DNA of 64,000 nucleotides from GCA-2746605 sp963710615 (GTDB taxonomy: Bacteria > Bacteroidota > Ignavibacteria > Ignavibacteriales > Melioribacteraceae): positions 1 through 64,000 of the forward strand of contig CAVQBF010000008.1 in the NCBI GenBank assembly GCA_963710615.1. The letters are read 5' to 3'. The position numbers and the translations under genes were made by a program. This document shows positions 34,981 to 43,180 of this stretch, piece by piece. Positions within the stretch are counted from its first letter, which is position 1. The number at the start of each line of letters is the position of its first letter. The notes below the pieces were generated by a model. That model made no database searches and was not told where the DNA came from. It worked only from the letters and a program-made list of their open reading frames with translations.

Positions 34981-35880
34981 TTAATTTGTATAACCAAAAT
35001 TTCTGAGTGCATTGTTATCTTTACGCCAATTATCTTTCACCTTAACTCTAAGCTCCAAATAAACCTCTCTCATTAAAAATTCTTCAACTGATTTTCTTGC
35101 GGCATTTCCTAATTTTTTAATAGCTGCTCCCTTTTTGCCAAGTATTATTGGTTTTTGGGATTCTCGCTCAACAACAATAACCGCAGAAATATAATCTTTA
35201 CCTCTTTCTCTTTCCTTAAATTCCTCAACTACTACTTCTATACTGTAAGGAATTTCATCGTGGAAAATTTCCAAAATTTTTTCTCTAATTTTTTCTGAAA
35301 CAAAAAACTTCTCAGTTTCATCGGTAAGCTGGCCATCAGGATAAAATTTAGGATGGTGAGGTAAATATTCTAAAATGGCGGCAAGTAATTTTTCCAGATT
35401 ATAATTTTCTAAAGCCGAAATTGGAATAACTTGGTCAAATAATTCATTTTGATCAAATATTGTAAGTGCATTATTAATTTCTGCTTCATTAGATAAGTCA
35501 ATTTTATTAATTACCAAAATTTTCTTTTGCCGTTTGTTCGAAATTATTTTTTGATAATTTTCTCTATCAAATATTTTTGTTTCTTTGGCTAAGTCTTTTG
35601 CTGCAATCATAAAAATAAGTACATCAGCATCCTTCACTGATGTTTCCACATACTCAATTAATTTTTCTTGAAGCAAGTATTTTGGCTCTAAAATTCCTGG
35701 AGTATCCAAAAATACAATTTGATAGTCTTTGTTATCAAGTATACCTAAAATTCGCTTTCGGGTTGTTTGGGGTTTACTGGTAACAATAGAAAGTTCTTCA
35801 CCAATTAGCTTATTGGTAAGTGTTGACTTACCAACATTTGGCTTACCAACTATTGTTACAAATCCTGATTTAATTTTCAT
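34981..35880 (-). CDS. era: GTPase Era
   Basis: A 299-residue Era. GTPase motifs are visible: G1 GKPNVGKST (about 11-19), the Era box around VTSKPQTTRKRILGI, G3 DTPG and G4 NKID. The C-terminal KH domain has VVERESQKPIILGKKGAAIKKLG, which binds the 3' end of 16S rRNA. Era helps assemble the 30S subunit and couples this to growth. It appears as a single gene on the minus strand with an adequate leader. Nothing unusual is seen. Confidence 0.96.
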   Translation of the reverse strand: MKIKSGFVTIVGKPNVGKSTLTNKLIGEELSIVTSKPQTTRKRILGILDNKDYQIVFLDTPGILEPKYLLQEKLIEYVETSVKDADVLIFMIAAKDLAKETKIFDRENYQKIISNKRQKKILVINKIDLSNEAEINNALTIFDQNELFDQVIPISALENYNLEKLLAAILEYLPHHPKFYPDGQLTDETEKFFVSEKIREKILEIFHDEIPYSIEVVVEEFKERERGKDYISAVIVVERESQKPIILGKKGAAIKKLGNAARKSVEEFLMREVYLELRVKVKDNWRKDNNALRNFGYTN

Positions 35881-35945
35881 CTGCCTACTTTTTTTTAGTG
35901 TTTAAAGATAACTAAATTGCAGATGAATTAGAGAGGAGTAAAAAT

Positions 35946-36461
35946 CTAGTATTCTTTTATTCTGTTTTTAAAACTATTATACATATTGATATTAAAATAG
36001 AATCCGATCAAAATAATAAAACTAATAATCCCGGTTAAAATCTTAAATATATCAGTTTTTAAAAAATCTGCAATCTTTTTTGTAATTGGCAAAAATTTAG
36101 CAGTATAATAATTAGCTGTTTGGTATGTATTTTGAACAAGTGCCAGATCACTTAAAAAGTAGAAAAAGAAAAATAAAGTAATAACCAAAATTACTCCGAA
36201 AGTTGCTAATGCAAATCTGAAAAAGTAATTCTTCCTATATTTTTCACTAATCCTATTAATAATTTTATTCATTACTAGATCGGTAAAGCCTTGAGGAGCA
36301 TACTTAAGTGGTAATTGAGCAAGTGTTTCGTGCACAAATTTATGCGTTGAAATTAATTTGTTAAATTCTTCATCTTTTTTTATTAACTCATTAGTTTCTT
36401 CAATTTCTTTTATAGTTAATTCTTTATCAACATATTTATTTATTAGTTCACTTTTATTCAT
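35946..36461 (-). CDS. Putative anti-sigma factor (membrane protein paired with an ECF sigma factor)
   Basis: A 171-residue protein whose start shares one base with the sigma factor stop (TAATG), the usual sigma/anti-sigma layout. The N-terminal about 65 residues are charged and helical (MNKSELINKYVDKELTIKE), like the sigma-binding part of anti-sigma factors but without an HxxxCxxC zinc motif. Two hydrophobic helices follow (about 84-106 and 140-160), with the segment between them in the periplasm. It would hold the sigma factor at the membrane until a signal arrives. The call rests on context and topology. Confidence 0.7.
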   Translation of the reverse strand: MNKSELINKYVDKELTIKEIEETNELIKKDEEFNKLISTHKFVHETLAQLPLKYAPQGFTDLVMNKIINRISEKYRKNYFFRFALATFGVILVITLFFFFYFLSDLALVQNTYQTANYYTAKFLPITKKIADFLKTDIFKILTGIISFIILIGFYFNINMYNSFKNRIKEY

Positions 36462-37027
36462 TATCTTAATTCCTCTTCATAATTATGTTTTATTAAGAGA
36501 TCACGCAGCAAATTTCTTGAGCGGTGGAGTAATACTTTTGTGTTCACTAGAGATATATCTAAAACTTCACTTATTTCTTTTATGGAAAGTCCATCCAAGT
36601 AAAACAATATTAGAATTAGTGAATTTTTAACGGGAAGTTTATCAACCATTTTAATTAGATAATCCTTTGAATCTTCTGTTAAGCTGTAAATTTCATCATC
36701 AGCTTCTTTTAATGAATGAAAATCATCAATTGAATTCATCTCCATCTCAATTTTATGTTTCTTACTTGAGATGACGGTTAATCCGGTATTATAAACAATT
36801 CTATAAAACCATGTTGAGAACTTAGAGTCTCTCCGAAAAGTATTTAATGATTGAAAAGCTTTGATAAAGCTATCTTGTAAAGCTTCCTCAGCATCTAAAT
36901 CATTTTTAATAATTCCGCACAATAAAGTGAAAGCTCTGTCTTTATACCTATCAACCAGCAAAGCATAGTCGCTATCATTTCCTTTGAGAACAGAATCAAT
37001 TATTTCATTGTCATACAAATTTTTCAT
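36461..37027 (-). CDS. ECF-type RNA polymerase sigma factor
   Basis: A 188-residue sigma-70 family protein with only regions 2 and 4. Region 2 shows DAEEALQDSFIKAFQSLNTF and STWFYRIVYNTGL. Region 4 shows LILFYLDGLSIKEISEVLDI and NTKVLLHRSRNLLRDLL, a helix-turn-helix for -35 recognition. It directs polymerase to a stress or envelope regulon that cannot be named here. It is the first gene of a two-gene operon with the putative anti-sigma factor, and its own promoter may be in the 138-base gap toward the divergent gene at 37166. Confidence 0.92.
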   Translation of the reverse strand: MKNLYDNEIIDSVLKGNDSDYALLVDRYKDRAFTLLCGIIKNDLDAEEALQDSFIKAFQSLNTFRRDSKFSTWFYRIVYNTGLTVISSKKHKIEMEMNSIDDFHSLKEADDEIYSLTEDSKDYLIKMVDKLPVKNSLILILFYLDGLSIKEISEVLDISLVNTKVLLHRSRNLLRDLLIKHNYEEELR

Positions 37028-37165
37028 TACATAATTTAGACTTAATTCTATCTGTAAGGTTACAAAATTTTATTTTGATTTTCTTGTAACCTTTTAGGGT
37101 TATTATCCAGTCAAAAGATATGAACAAAAATTGAAAATATTTAATTTCATAAATGGAGAATAAAA

Positions 37166-37555
37166 ATGTCCGAACAAGCAATGTTAGCTCAAGAAATCAT
37201 GGGACCTTTAACTGGGATTACAATCACATTAATAATTGGGTTAGTTATAGCACTATTTTTCTACTTTCGATCTAAAGAAAGACAAATGATGATTGAGAAA
37301 GGTTTATCACCTGAGCAAATTACTGAATTATTTAAATCAAAAAGAAATCCCTATACATGGTTAAAATTAGGAGTTATTACGATAGGGGCAGGTTTAGGTG
37401 TTGGATTAGGAATACTTACAGAAAATTGGGGGATGAACGAAGGTTTTCTTCCTTTGTTAATAATTACTTTTATTGGCGCTGGCTTTGTTGCAGCCTTCTT
37501 TATCTCAAGAAAATTTGAAAAAGAAGATGAAGTATTAGGAAATAATAATAACTAG
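37166..37555 (+). CDS. DUF6249-type membrane protein
   Basis: A 129-residue protein with GGAG ahead of ATG 37166. Three hydrophobic segments are seen: residues about 15-34 (GITITLIIGLVIALFFYF), about 66-84 and about 94-112. The cytoplasmic stretch SKERQMMIEKGLSPEQITELF after the first helix is the hallmark of DUF6249 proteins, which often sit beside ECF sigma factor genes. It is divergent from the sigma factor gene here, so it may belong to that regulon. The function is unknown. A clear terminator follows. Confidence 0.75.
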   Translation: MSEQAMLAQEIMGPLTGITITLIIGLVIALFFYFRSKERQMMIEKGLSPEQITELFKSKRNPYTWLKLGVITIGAGLGVGLGILTENWGMNEGFLPLLIITFIGAGFVAAFFISRKFEKEDEVLGNNNN

Positions 37556-37580
37556 CCGATTTGATTTTATACTTTTAAAA

Positions 37581-37612
37581 TATATCCCCGCAATTTTTAG
37601 CGGGGATATTTT
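37581..37612 (+). terminator. Rho-independent terminator
   Basis: TATATCCCCGC (37581-37591) pairs with GCGGGGATATT (37600-37610) across an 8-base loop, followed by a short T stretch. It lies 25 bases after the gene at 37166 and may also serve the convergent trxB gene. Confidence 0.85.
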
Positions 37613-37652
37613 GATTACTGTTTTTACACGAATGATATTTATATGGACAAAT

Positions 37653-38606
37653 CTAGACTAATTCCTTATCTTCTAACCAACGTTGAGCATCTAATGCCGC
37701 CATGCAGCCTGTACCAGCGGCAGTTACAGCTTGCCGATAAATTTTATCAGCAACATCACCTGCAGCAAAAACACCTTCAATATTTGTATATGTTGAACCA
37801 GGTTTAACTTTTAAGTATCCTGTTTCATCTTTATCTAATTGATTACCGAATATATCAGTATTTGGTTTATGACCAATTGCCATAAAAATGCCATCTGCAC
37901 TAATTTCCTCAGTAGTTCCGTTTTCTGTATTTTCTAGAATTGCACCAGTCACCTTTTTATGACCCATTGCATTTGATTCACCAAGAATTTCCTTTATGAC
38001 TTTGTTAGTCATAAATTTTATTTTAGGGTTTTTCTTTGCTCTATCCAGCATAATTTGAGAAGCTCTGAACCCTTCTCTACGATGGATTATTATTACTTCA
38101 GAGGCAAAGTTTGTTAGATATGTGGCTTCTTCCATTGCAGTATCACCACCGCCAACCACTAAAACTTTTAAACCTTTATAGAAAAAACCATCACAAGTTG
38201 CACACGCTGAAACACCATAACCCATATATTTCGTTTCACTTTCAATACCAAGTAATTTTGCACTTGCTCCGGTTGAAATTATTACCGAATCAGCAGTTAA
38301 TTCTTGATCTTCAGCTTTTAACCTAAATGGTCTTGTAGAAAAATCAACTTCTGTAATTTGTTTAAATTCACATTTAGCACCGAATTTGCATGCTTGTTTT
38401 CTCATAATATCCATTAATTCAGGGCCTTGAATTCCATCTTCAAAACCGGGATAATTTTCAACTTCAGTGGTAATTGTTAATTGTCCCCCCGGCTGCATTC
38501 CTTCGTATATTACTGGACTTAAATTCGCTCTTGCCGTGTAAATAGCTGCAGTCAATCCGGCTGGACCGGAACCAACAATAACTACCTTGTGATGATTATT
38601 TGACAT
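37653..38606 (-). CDS. trxB: Thioredoxin-disulfide reductase
   Basis: A 317-residue flavoenzyme that reduces thioredoxin with NADPH. ATG 38606 is chosen because GGAG sits 6 bases upstream; an ATG four codons earlier overlaps that site. FAD motif VVIVGSGPAGLTAAIYTAR, redox-active CATC (about residues 135-138), NADPH motif VLVVGGGDTAMEEATYL and the final GVFAAGDVADKIYRQAVTAAGTG region are all present. It is 65 bases downstream of queG on the same strand and convergent with the gene at 37166. Confidence 0.95.
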   Translation of the reverse strand: MSNNHHKVVIVGSGPAGLTAAIYTARANLSPVIYEGMQPGGQLTITTEVENYPGFEDGIQGPELMDIMRKQACKFGAKCEFKQITEVDFSTRPFRLKAEDQELTADSVIISTGASAKLLGIESETKYMGYGVSACATCDGFFYKGLKVLVVGGGDTAMEEATYLTNFASEVIIIHRREGFRASQIMLDRAKKNPKIKFMTNKVIKEILGESNAMGHKKVTGAILENTENGTTEEISADGIFMAIGHKPNTDIFGNQLDKDETGYLKVKPGSTYTNIEGVFAAGDVADKIYRQAVTAAGTGCMAALDAQRWLEDKELV

Positions 38607-38671
38607 AATTTTCTCCATTCACTATTCAATAATTATTTATTAAAATTAGATACATTTACATCCAAATAGAT

Positions 38672-39595
38672 TCACTCTTCTTTTTTAAGAAAATTGGCAT
38701 TCCTTTTTAATCCTTTTAATTTTGCCCTCAAAATTGGACTTTCATGAAATCGTTCTTTAAACTCTTCTTTATTCATATTATCTATTTCTTCAAGCGGTAT
38801 TAACTTATTAATATTATTTTGAAAGTCAGAAATTCGAGTTTGTTCAGCAAATTTTATATTCCACGGACAAATATCCTGACAAATATCACATCCAAAGATC
38901 CAATTATCAAATTTACCAAGAAATTTGTCTTGAATATCTTTTTTGTTTTCAATTGTTAGGTATGAAATACATTTATTTGAATCAACAAGATAATCCTCAA
39001 CTATTGCGTCAGTCGGACATGCATCTATGCAAGCTGTACAAGTTCCGCAAAAATCAGAAATTGGCTTATTATATTGATCAAAATCATGATTGCTCAAAAT
39101 TGTTGCAATGAAAAACCAGCTCCCTATTTTTTTATTGATAATGTTACTATGCTTTCCTTGCCATCCTAATCCGGTTTTTACGGCCCATATTTTATCCATA
39201 ACTGGTCCCGTATCGACGTAACTTTTGGCTTCAAAGTTAGGCTGAATTAATTTAGTGTAGTTTATCAATAAATCTAATTTTTCCCATATCACATTATGAT
39301 AATCACGACCCCATGCGTAGCGGGAGACCTTTCCGGCGTTTTTAATTTCATTCACAGTTTCATCAGTGTAATAATTCATTCCCAAAGAAATTACACTTTT
39401 ACAATCTGCCAATATTTCCCTTACATCCTTTCGCTTTTCAAGGTTACGCTCCATGTATTCCATTCCGGCTTGATAATTTTTTGCTAGCCAACTTACTAAG
39501 TGTTCTGTTTCTTCTTCTAAAATTTGATATGGAGCGAAACCGATTAAATCGAAACCAAGTTCTTTTGCTTTTGATATGATTTTGTCTTTTAACAA
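38672..39595 (-). CDS. queG: Epoxyqueuosine reductase
   Basis: A 307-residue enzyme for the last step of queuosine synthesis, reducing epoxyqueuosine to queuosine in tRNA with a cobalamin cofactor and two [4Fe-4S] clusters. It has the N-terminal DUF1730 region (GLDLIGFAPYQILEEE-like start, MEYMERNLEKRKDVREIL), SYVDTGPVMDK, and the ferredoxin-like cysteine sets CGTCTACIDACPTDAI and CDICQDICPWN. It ends earlier than long QueG forms that carry a HEAT-repeat tail. The other queuosine genes are not in the window. Confidence 0.93.
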   Translation of the reverse strand: MLKDKIISKAKELGFDLIGFAPYQILEEETEHLVSWLAKNYQAGMEYMERNLEKRKDVREILADCKSVISLGMNYYTDETVNEIKNAGKVSRYAWGRDYHNVIWEKLDLLINYTKLIQPNFEAKSYVDTGPVMDKIWAVKTGLGWQGKHSNIINKKIGSWFFIATILSNHDFDQYNKPISDFCGTCTACIDACPTDAIVEDYLVDSNKCISYLTIENKKDIQDKFLGKFDNWIFGCDICQDICPWNIKFAEQTRISDFQNNINKLIPLEEIDNMNKEEFKERFHESPILRAKLKGLKRNANFLKKEE

Positions 39596-39758
39596 GTGTA
39601 TGTTTTACTAACCTATCAACATGAAATTGTATTTATAAATACTAATTAATAACAATTTTTGAATATTATCATTCCGAATTTGTCTAAAAATCTAAAAGAA
39701 ATGATAAAATATTAGATGCCGCAAAAAATCAGCAAGGAAATAATAATACATAATATTT

Positions 39759-40094
39759 TTACCAATTTAATTTTTTAGGAATGACCAATGCGTAGATTTT
39801 CCCATCAATAATTTTTGTTGGAAAAGTTTCCAATCCTCTGCTGCCGTTTGCTAGTTTTCCATCTATTAAGTTAAATTTCCATCCATGCAATGGACAAATA
39901 ACACATTCATCTTCGATAAAACCTTCAAATATTTTTTCTGCCTGCTGATGAGGACAAACATTACTGACCGCAAATATTTTTTCTCCAATTCTAAAAATTG
40001 CAATGTCCGTATCATTTACATAAAATCTTTTACCTCTCAATTCATGCAATTCACTTTCTTCACATAAATAAAAAAAATCATTACTTCTTTCCAC
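39759..40094 (-). CDS. Rieske [2Fe-2S] ferredoxin (NirD-like small subunit)
   Basis: A 111-residue Rieske protein. The cluster ligands are Cys47-x-His49 (VCPHQ) and Cys67-x2-His70 (CPLHGW), spaced as in dioxygenase ferredoxins and NirD. It has no membrane anchor and is cytoplasmic. The GTG start lies in a TAGTG overlap with the stop of the metallo-hydrolase gene, so the two are coupled. It could feed electrons to an oxygenase or reductase encoded elsewhere. No oxygenase large subunit is in the window. Confidence 0.88.
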   Translation of the reverse strand: MERSNDFFYLCEESELHELRGKRFYVNDTDIAIFRIGEKIFAVSNVCPHQQAEKIFEGFIEDECVICPLHGWKFNLIDGKLANGSRGLETFPTKIIDGKIYALVIPKKLNW

Positions 40095-40951
40095 TAGAAC
40101 AACTCATTAGAATAACGATCGAAAGAATAGCCTTTTTCAGTCATTTTTATAGAAGCACAAGCATTAAAATTATCGTGTCCAAAAATTAATTTCCAACCCT
40201 CTTCAAGAGCCAAATGTAAGTATTTCTGTTTCTCTTTTACAGTCTCAAGAGGCTGAATATCATAACCCATTATGTAAGGAATAGGAATGTGATACATTGT
40301 TGGAATTAAATCAGCACAAAATAAGTAGGTATTTGATTCATCTGATATTTTCAGAATCTGCTGTGCTATTGTATGTCCATTAATTTCAAAGAATTGAATT
40401 TCATCATCAAAGTGAGAATTACTCTCAGTGAAATTTAACACTCCATCTTTTACCAGAGGCATAAATGTATGTGGGATAAAACTTCCTTTATCTCTATTAT
40501 TTGGATTTTCTGCCCAATTAAACTGTTCTTTTTGAACATAAAATTTTGCATTTGGGAATGAAGGAATAAATTTTTCATTTTCTAATTTTGTGGAACCACC
40601 AGTATGATCAAAATGAAGATGAGTTAAAATAACGTCGGTTATATCTTCGTTTTTCAAACCTAAACCTGCCAAAGATTGACTTAAAGTGTTTTCAGAAAAA
40701 TCTACATTATAAATTACTTTAAATTTCTCATCCCAAGAATCTCCAATTCCGGTTTCTACCAATATTTTTTTCGAGTCAGATTCCAAAAGTAAGCATCTCG
40801 CGCCAAGAGTAATTCTATTCTTATCATCTGCAGGTGTATTCTTTTGCCACAGTGGTTTTGGGATTATCCCGAACATTGCCCCGCCATCTAGACCGAATGT
40901 CCCTGTATTGAGTAAAGTTAATTTGTACTTTCCTATCTTCATATTTTTCAA
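40094..40951 (-). CDS. MBL-fold metallo-hydrolase
   Basis: A 285-residue metallo-beta-lactamase-fold enzyme. The zinc motif LTHLHFDHTGG (HxHxDH), a later GHTIAQQ histidine, CADLIPT and the terminal FGHDNF histidine are in the expected order. The N-terminal part resembles the lactonase/AttM-like branch, which hydrolyses esters or lactones, but the substrate is not determined. It lies downstream of the ferredoxin and its terminator, and shares one base with the Rieske gene, forming a two-gene operon. Confidence 0.88.
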   Translation of the reverse strand: MKNMKIGKYKLTLLNTGTFGLDGGAMFGIIPKPLWQKNTPADDKNRITLGARCLLLESDSKKILVETGIGDSWDEKFKVIYNVDFSENTLSQSLAGLGLKNEDITDVILTHLHFDHTGGSTKLENEKFIPSFPNAKFYVQKEQFNWAENPNNRDKGSFIPHTFMPLVKDGVLNFTESNSHFDDEIQFFEINGHTIAQQILKISDESNTYLFCADLIPTMYHIPIPYIMGYDIQPLETVKEKQKYLHLALEEGWKLIFGHDNFNACASIKMTEKGYSFDRYSNELF

Positions 40952-40970
40952 TTTTTAGTACTATTAAAAT

Positions 40971-41005
40971 AAAAAAACCGTATAAGAATTACTTATACGG
41001 TTTTT
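40971..41005 (-). terminator. Rho-independent terminator of the ferredoxin gene
   Basis: On the minus strand AAAAACCGTATAAG (41005-40992) pairs perfectly with CTTATACGGTTTTT (40986-40973) across a 5-base loop, and the stem runs into T residues. It lies 26 bases after the ferredoxin stop. Confidence 0.9.
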
Positions 41006-41031
41006 AAGATAATTTTAAATCAAAAAAAATG

Positions 41032-41367
41032 TTATCTATTTTCTACTTCGTCCAGATAATCTTTTCTTTTTAGTAATGTTTCTTCATCTTCTTCATGATT
41101 TGGATCTGGAACGCAGCAATCCACTGGACAAACTGCAGCACATTGAGGTTCATCATGAAATCCTTTACATTCTGTACACTTATCGGGCACTATGTAGAAG
41201 AACTCATCAGAATAAAAACCTTCAGCCCCTGAAGGAGCAGCATCTCCATCACCGTAAGTGTTGCCAGCTAAACTCCATTCGTTTCCGCCTTCGTAAATAG
41301 CTGTGTTGGGACATTCGGGTTCGCATGCACCACAATTTATGCATTCGTCTGTTATCATTATAGCCAT
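41032..41367 (-). CDS. 2[4Fe-4S] ferredoxin with an extended inter-cluster loop
   Basis: A 111-residue electron carrier behind AGGAG. The first cluster has CINCGACEPECP. The second has CTECKGFHDEPQCAAVCP, with the long loop of Alvin-type (Allochromatium-like) ferredoxins, followed by VDCCVPDPNHEEDEETLL. About 30 residues (EGGNEWSLAGNTYGDGDA and following) are inserted between the clusters, a variant that I recall from Bacteroidetes-type ferredoxins. It is cytoplasmic and serves low-potential electron transfer. Its own terminator follows. The DUF309 gene lies 10 bases upstream on the same strand. Confidence 0.92.
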   Translation of the reverse strand: MAIMITDECINCGACEPECPNTAIYEGGNEWSLAGNTYGDGDAAPSGAEGFYSDEFFYIVPDKCTECKGFHDEPQCAAVCPVDCCVPDPNHEEDEETLLKRKDYLDEVENR

Positions 41368-41377
41368 AACTTTTCTC

Positions 41378-41725
41378 CTAAGAAATTTTGTTAATAAGTT
41401 CGATTTTGGGAATCTGTTGTTTTATGTTATTTGAGTTTATACCTTTTAGTAACTTTTCAATTTTAATATTCAGCAATAATAAATTTATACCGTAATAATC
41501 CGGTTCAAATTTATTTAGCTTAGACCTACTTTTAGATAATTGACTTTTAGCTCCTTTCAAATTTCCACAAATTAAGTGATAGCACCCAACTGAAACTTGA
41601 ACCAATCCTTGAAAGAACTCTTTTTCATTTCGGTCGGCTTCCATCCAAATATCTTCAAAAAAATCATGTGCAGCAAAAAAATCGCAATCATTAAATAAGG
41701 CTATTCCGTCCGAAATATCAATCAT
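41378..41725 (-). CDS. DUF309 domain-containing protein
   Basis: A 115-residue helical protein. The DUF309 signature appears as LFNDCDFFAAHDFFEDIWMEAD (residues about 10-31), shared by small cytoplasmic proteins of unknown role in many bacteria, plants and archaea. The middle (FFQGLVQVSVGCYHLICGNLKGA) is also typical. It lies 10 bases upstream of the ferredoxin gene on the same strand, and the two are probably co-transcribed. No function can be assigned. Confidence 0.85.
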   Translation of the reverse strand: MIDISDGIALFNDCDFFAAHDFFEDIWMEADRNEKEFFQGLVQVSVGCYHLICGNLKGAKSQLSKSRSKLNKFEPDYYGINLLLLNIKIEKLLKGINSNNIKQQIPKIELINKIS

Positions 41726-41860
41726 GTAACATCCAATTATAAGAAATCACGAATCTAATATCAAGATAAATACGTATGATTTAAAAAATATTTTAGAGTG
41801 TATAATGATTATATAAACAAATGACTAAATAATTCAAATTTTTTGAATAATTAAACAATA

Positions 41861-42568
41861 TCACCAACTTCCACTTGCACCACCACCACCAAATGAGCCA
41901 CCGCCTCCACTAAAACCTCCAAATCCTCCACCACTTGCTCTTCCCCCACCAAAACCTCCAAGAGCACCGGGTAAATAAACTAATCCGCCGCCTCTTCCTC
42001 CTCTACCTTTATTTCTCATCATCGTAAAAATCATAAATATTATAAAAACGATCAGACCAATTGGCAGCTTATTTTCATCATCACCTTTAGGATTACCTTT
42101 ATACTCTCCCCTTGTTGCAGCTAATATTCCATTTAATCCGGCAAGGGTGCCCTCATAATACTGGTTTTTCTTAAAAAAAGGTGTTACATCATTTCTTATA
42201 ATTGAACTTGCCAGTGCATCTGGAAGAGCTCCTTCCAATCCATAGCCAACTTCGATTCTCATTTTTCTATCATTTTTTGCAACAAAGAACAAAACACCAT
42301 TGCTATTTTCTTTTGTACCAATTTTATTTTTTTCTGCAGTCTCATAGGTGAACATTTCAATCGGATATCCGTCGAGCGAATTAATCATTAAGAAAACTAC
42401 TTGATTTGATGTAGAATCATCAAACTGTCTTAATCCGGAATCTAAATAATTTAATTGCTCGTTAGAAAGTGAGCTTGTAAAATCATTTGCATACCTTTTC
42501 AGTGCTGGTATTTCTTGTGCAAAAATTAAAGTCGATAAAATAAAATAGACTAAAAAAATCTTTAACAT
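41861..42568 (-). CDS. TPM-domain membrane protein with glycine-rich tail
   Basis: A 235-residue protein. The signal peptide (1-17, ending IFAQ) is followed by a TPM phosphatase-like domain (about 25-160) containing GIGTKENSNGVLFFVAKNDRK-type sequence and VGYGLEGALPD, then one transmembrane helix (about 170-185) and a Gly/Ser-rich tail (GGFGGFSGGGGSFGGGG). The layout is the usual one for YgcG-like proteins found next to LemA. It starts 3 bases after the LemA stop. The role may be envelope quality control or photosystem-repair-like turnover in the wider family, which is not established here. Confidence 0.88.
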   Translation of the reverse strand: MLKIFLVYFILSTLIFAQEIPALKRYANDFTSSLSNEQLNYLDSGLRQFDDSTSNQVVFLMINSLDGYPIEMFTYETAEKNKIGTKENSNGVLFFVAKNDRKMRIEVGYGLEGALPDALASSIIRNDVTPFFKKNQYYEGTLAGLNGILAATRGEYKGNPKGDDENKLPIGLIVFIIFMIFTMMRNKGRGGRGGGLVYLPGALGGFGGGRASGGGFGGFSGGGGSFGGGGASGSW

Positions 42569-42571
42569 AAA

Positions 42572-43165
42572 TTAAAACTCAACTTTTGGTGCTTGATCCG
42601 AACCGGCAACAGCCGCAAAATATTGTTTTTGTTGAAATCCTGTAAAACCAGCAATTATACTTGCCGGAAATCTTCTGATAGTTGTATTATAATTTTGTAC
42701 TACTTCGTTGAACTTTTTCCTCTCCACAGAAATTCTATTCTCTGTTCCTTCCAATTGAGCTTGAAGCTGCATAAAATTCTCATTTGCTTTTAATTGAGGG
42801 TAGTTTTCAACTGTTACTAATAATCTGGATAATGCACTTCCAAGACCATCTTGTGCTGATTGAAACTGTGCAAATGCATTTGGATCGCTAAGCATTTCAG
42901 GGCTCATATTAATTTGATTAACTTTTGATCTAGCTTCCGTAACGGCAGTATAAGTTTCTTTTTCAAAATCAGCAACTCCTTTTACAGTATTAACCAAATT
43001 TGGTATTAAATCTGCTCTTCTTTGGTATTGGTTTTCAACTTGACTCCAACTTCCGGTGACGCCTTCTTCTAATCCGACCAAATTATTATAGATTCCGGTG
43101 CCCCACATTATTGCTCCAATAACTATTACTGCAACAACAATTAAAATTCCTATTCCTTTACTCAT
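42572..43165 (-). CDS. LemA family protein
   Basis: A 197-residue LemA protein with AGGAG upstream of ATG 43165. One N-terminal transmembrane helix (about 5-23) is followed by the family core: WSQVENQYQRRADLIPNLVNTV, the VTEARSKVNQ segment, LLVTVENYPQLKANENF and VVQNYNTTIRRFPASIIAG. It would sit in the inner membrane with a helical periplasmic domain. The partner TPM protein is encoded directly downstream, a pairing seen in many phyla. The molecular role is unknown. Confidence 0.93.
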   Translation of the reverse strand: MSKGIGILIVVAVIVIGAIMWGTGIYNNLVGLEEGVTGSWSQVENQYQRRADLIPNLVNTVKGVADFEKETYTAVTEARSKVNQINMSPEMLSDPNAFAQFQSAQDGLGSALSRLLVTVENYPQLKANENFMQLQAQLEGTENRISVERKKFNEVVQNYNTTIRRFPASIIAGFTGFQQKQYFAAVAGSDQAPKVEF

Positions 43166-43180
43166 TTATATCTCCTAAAA

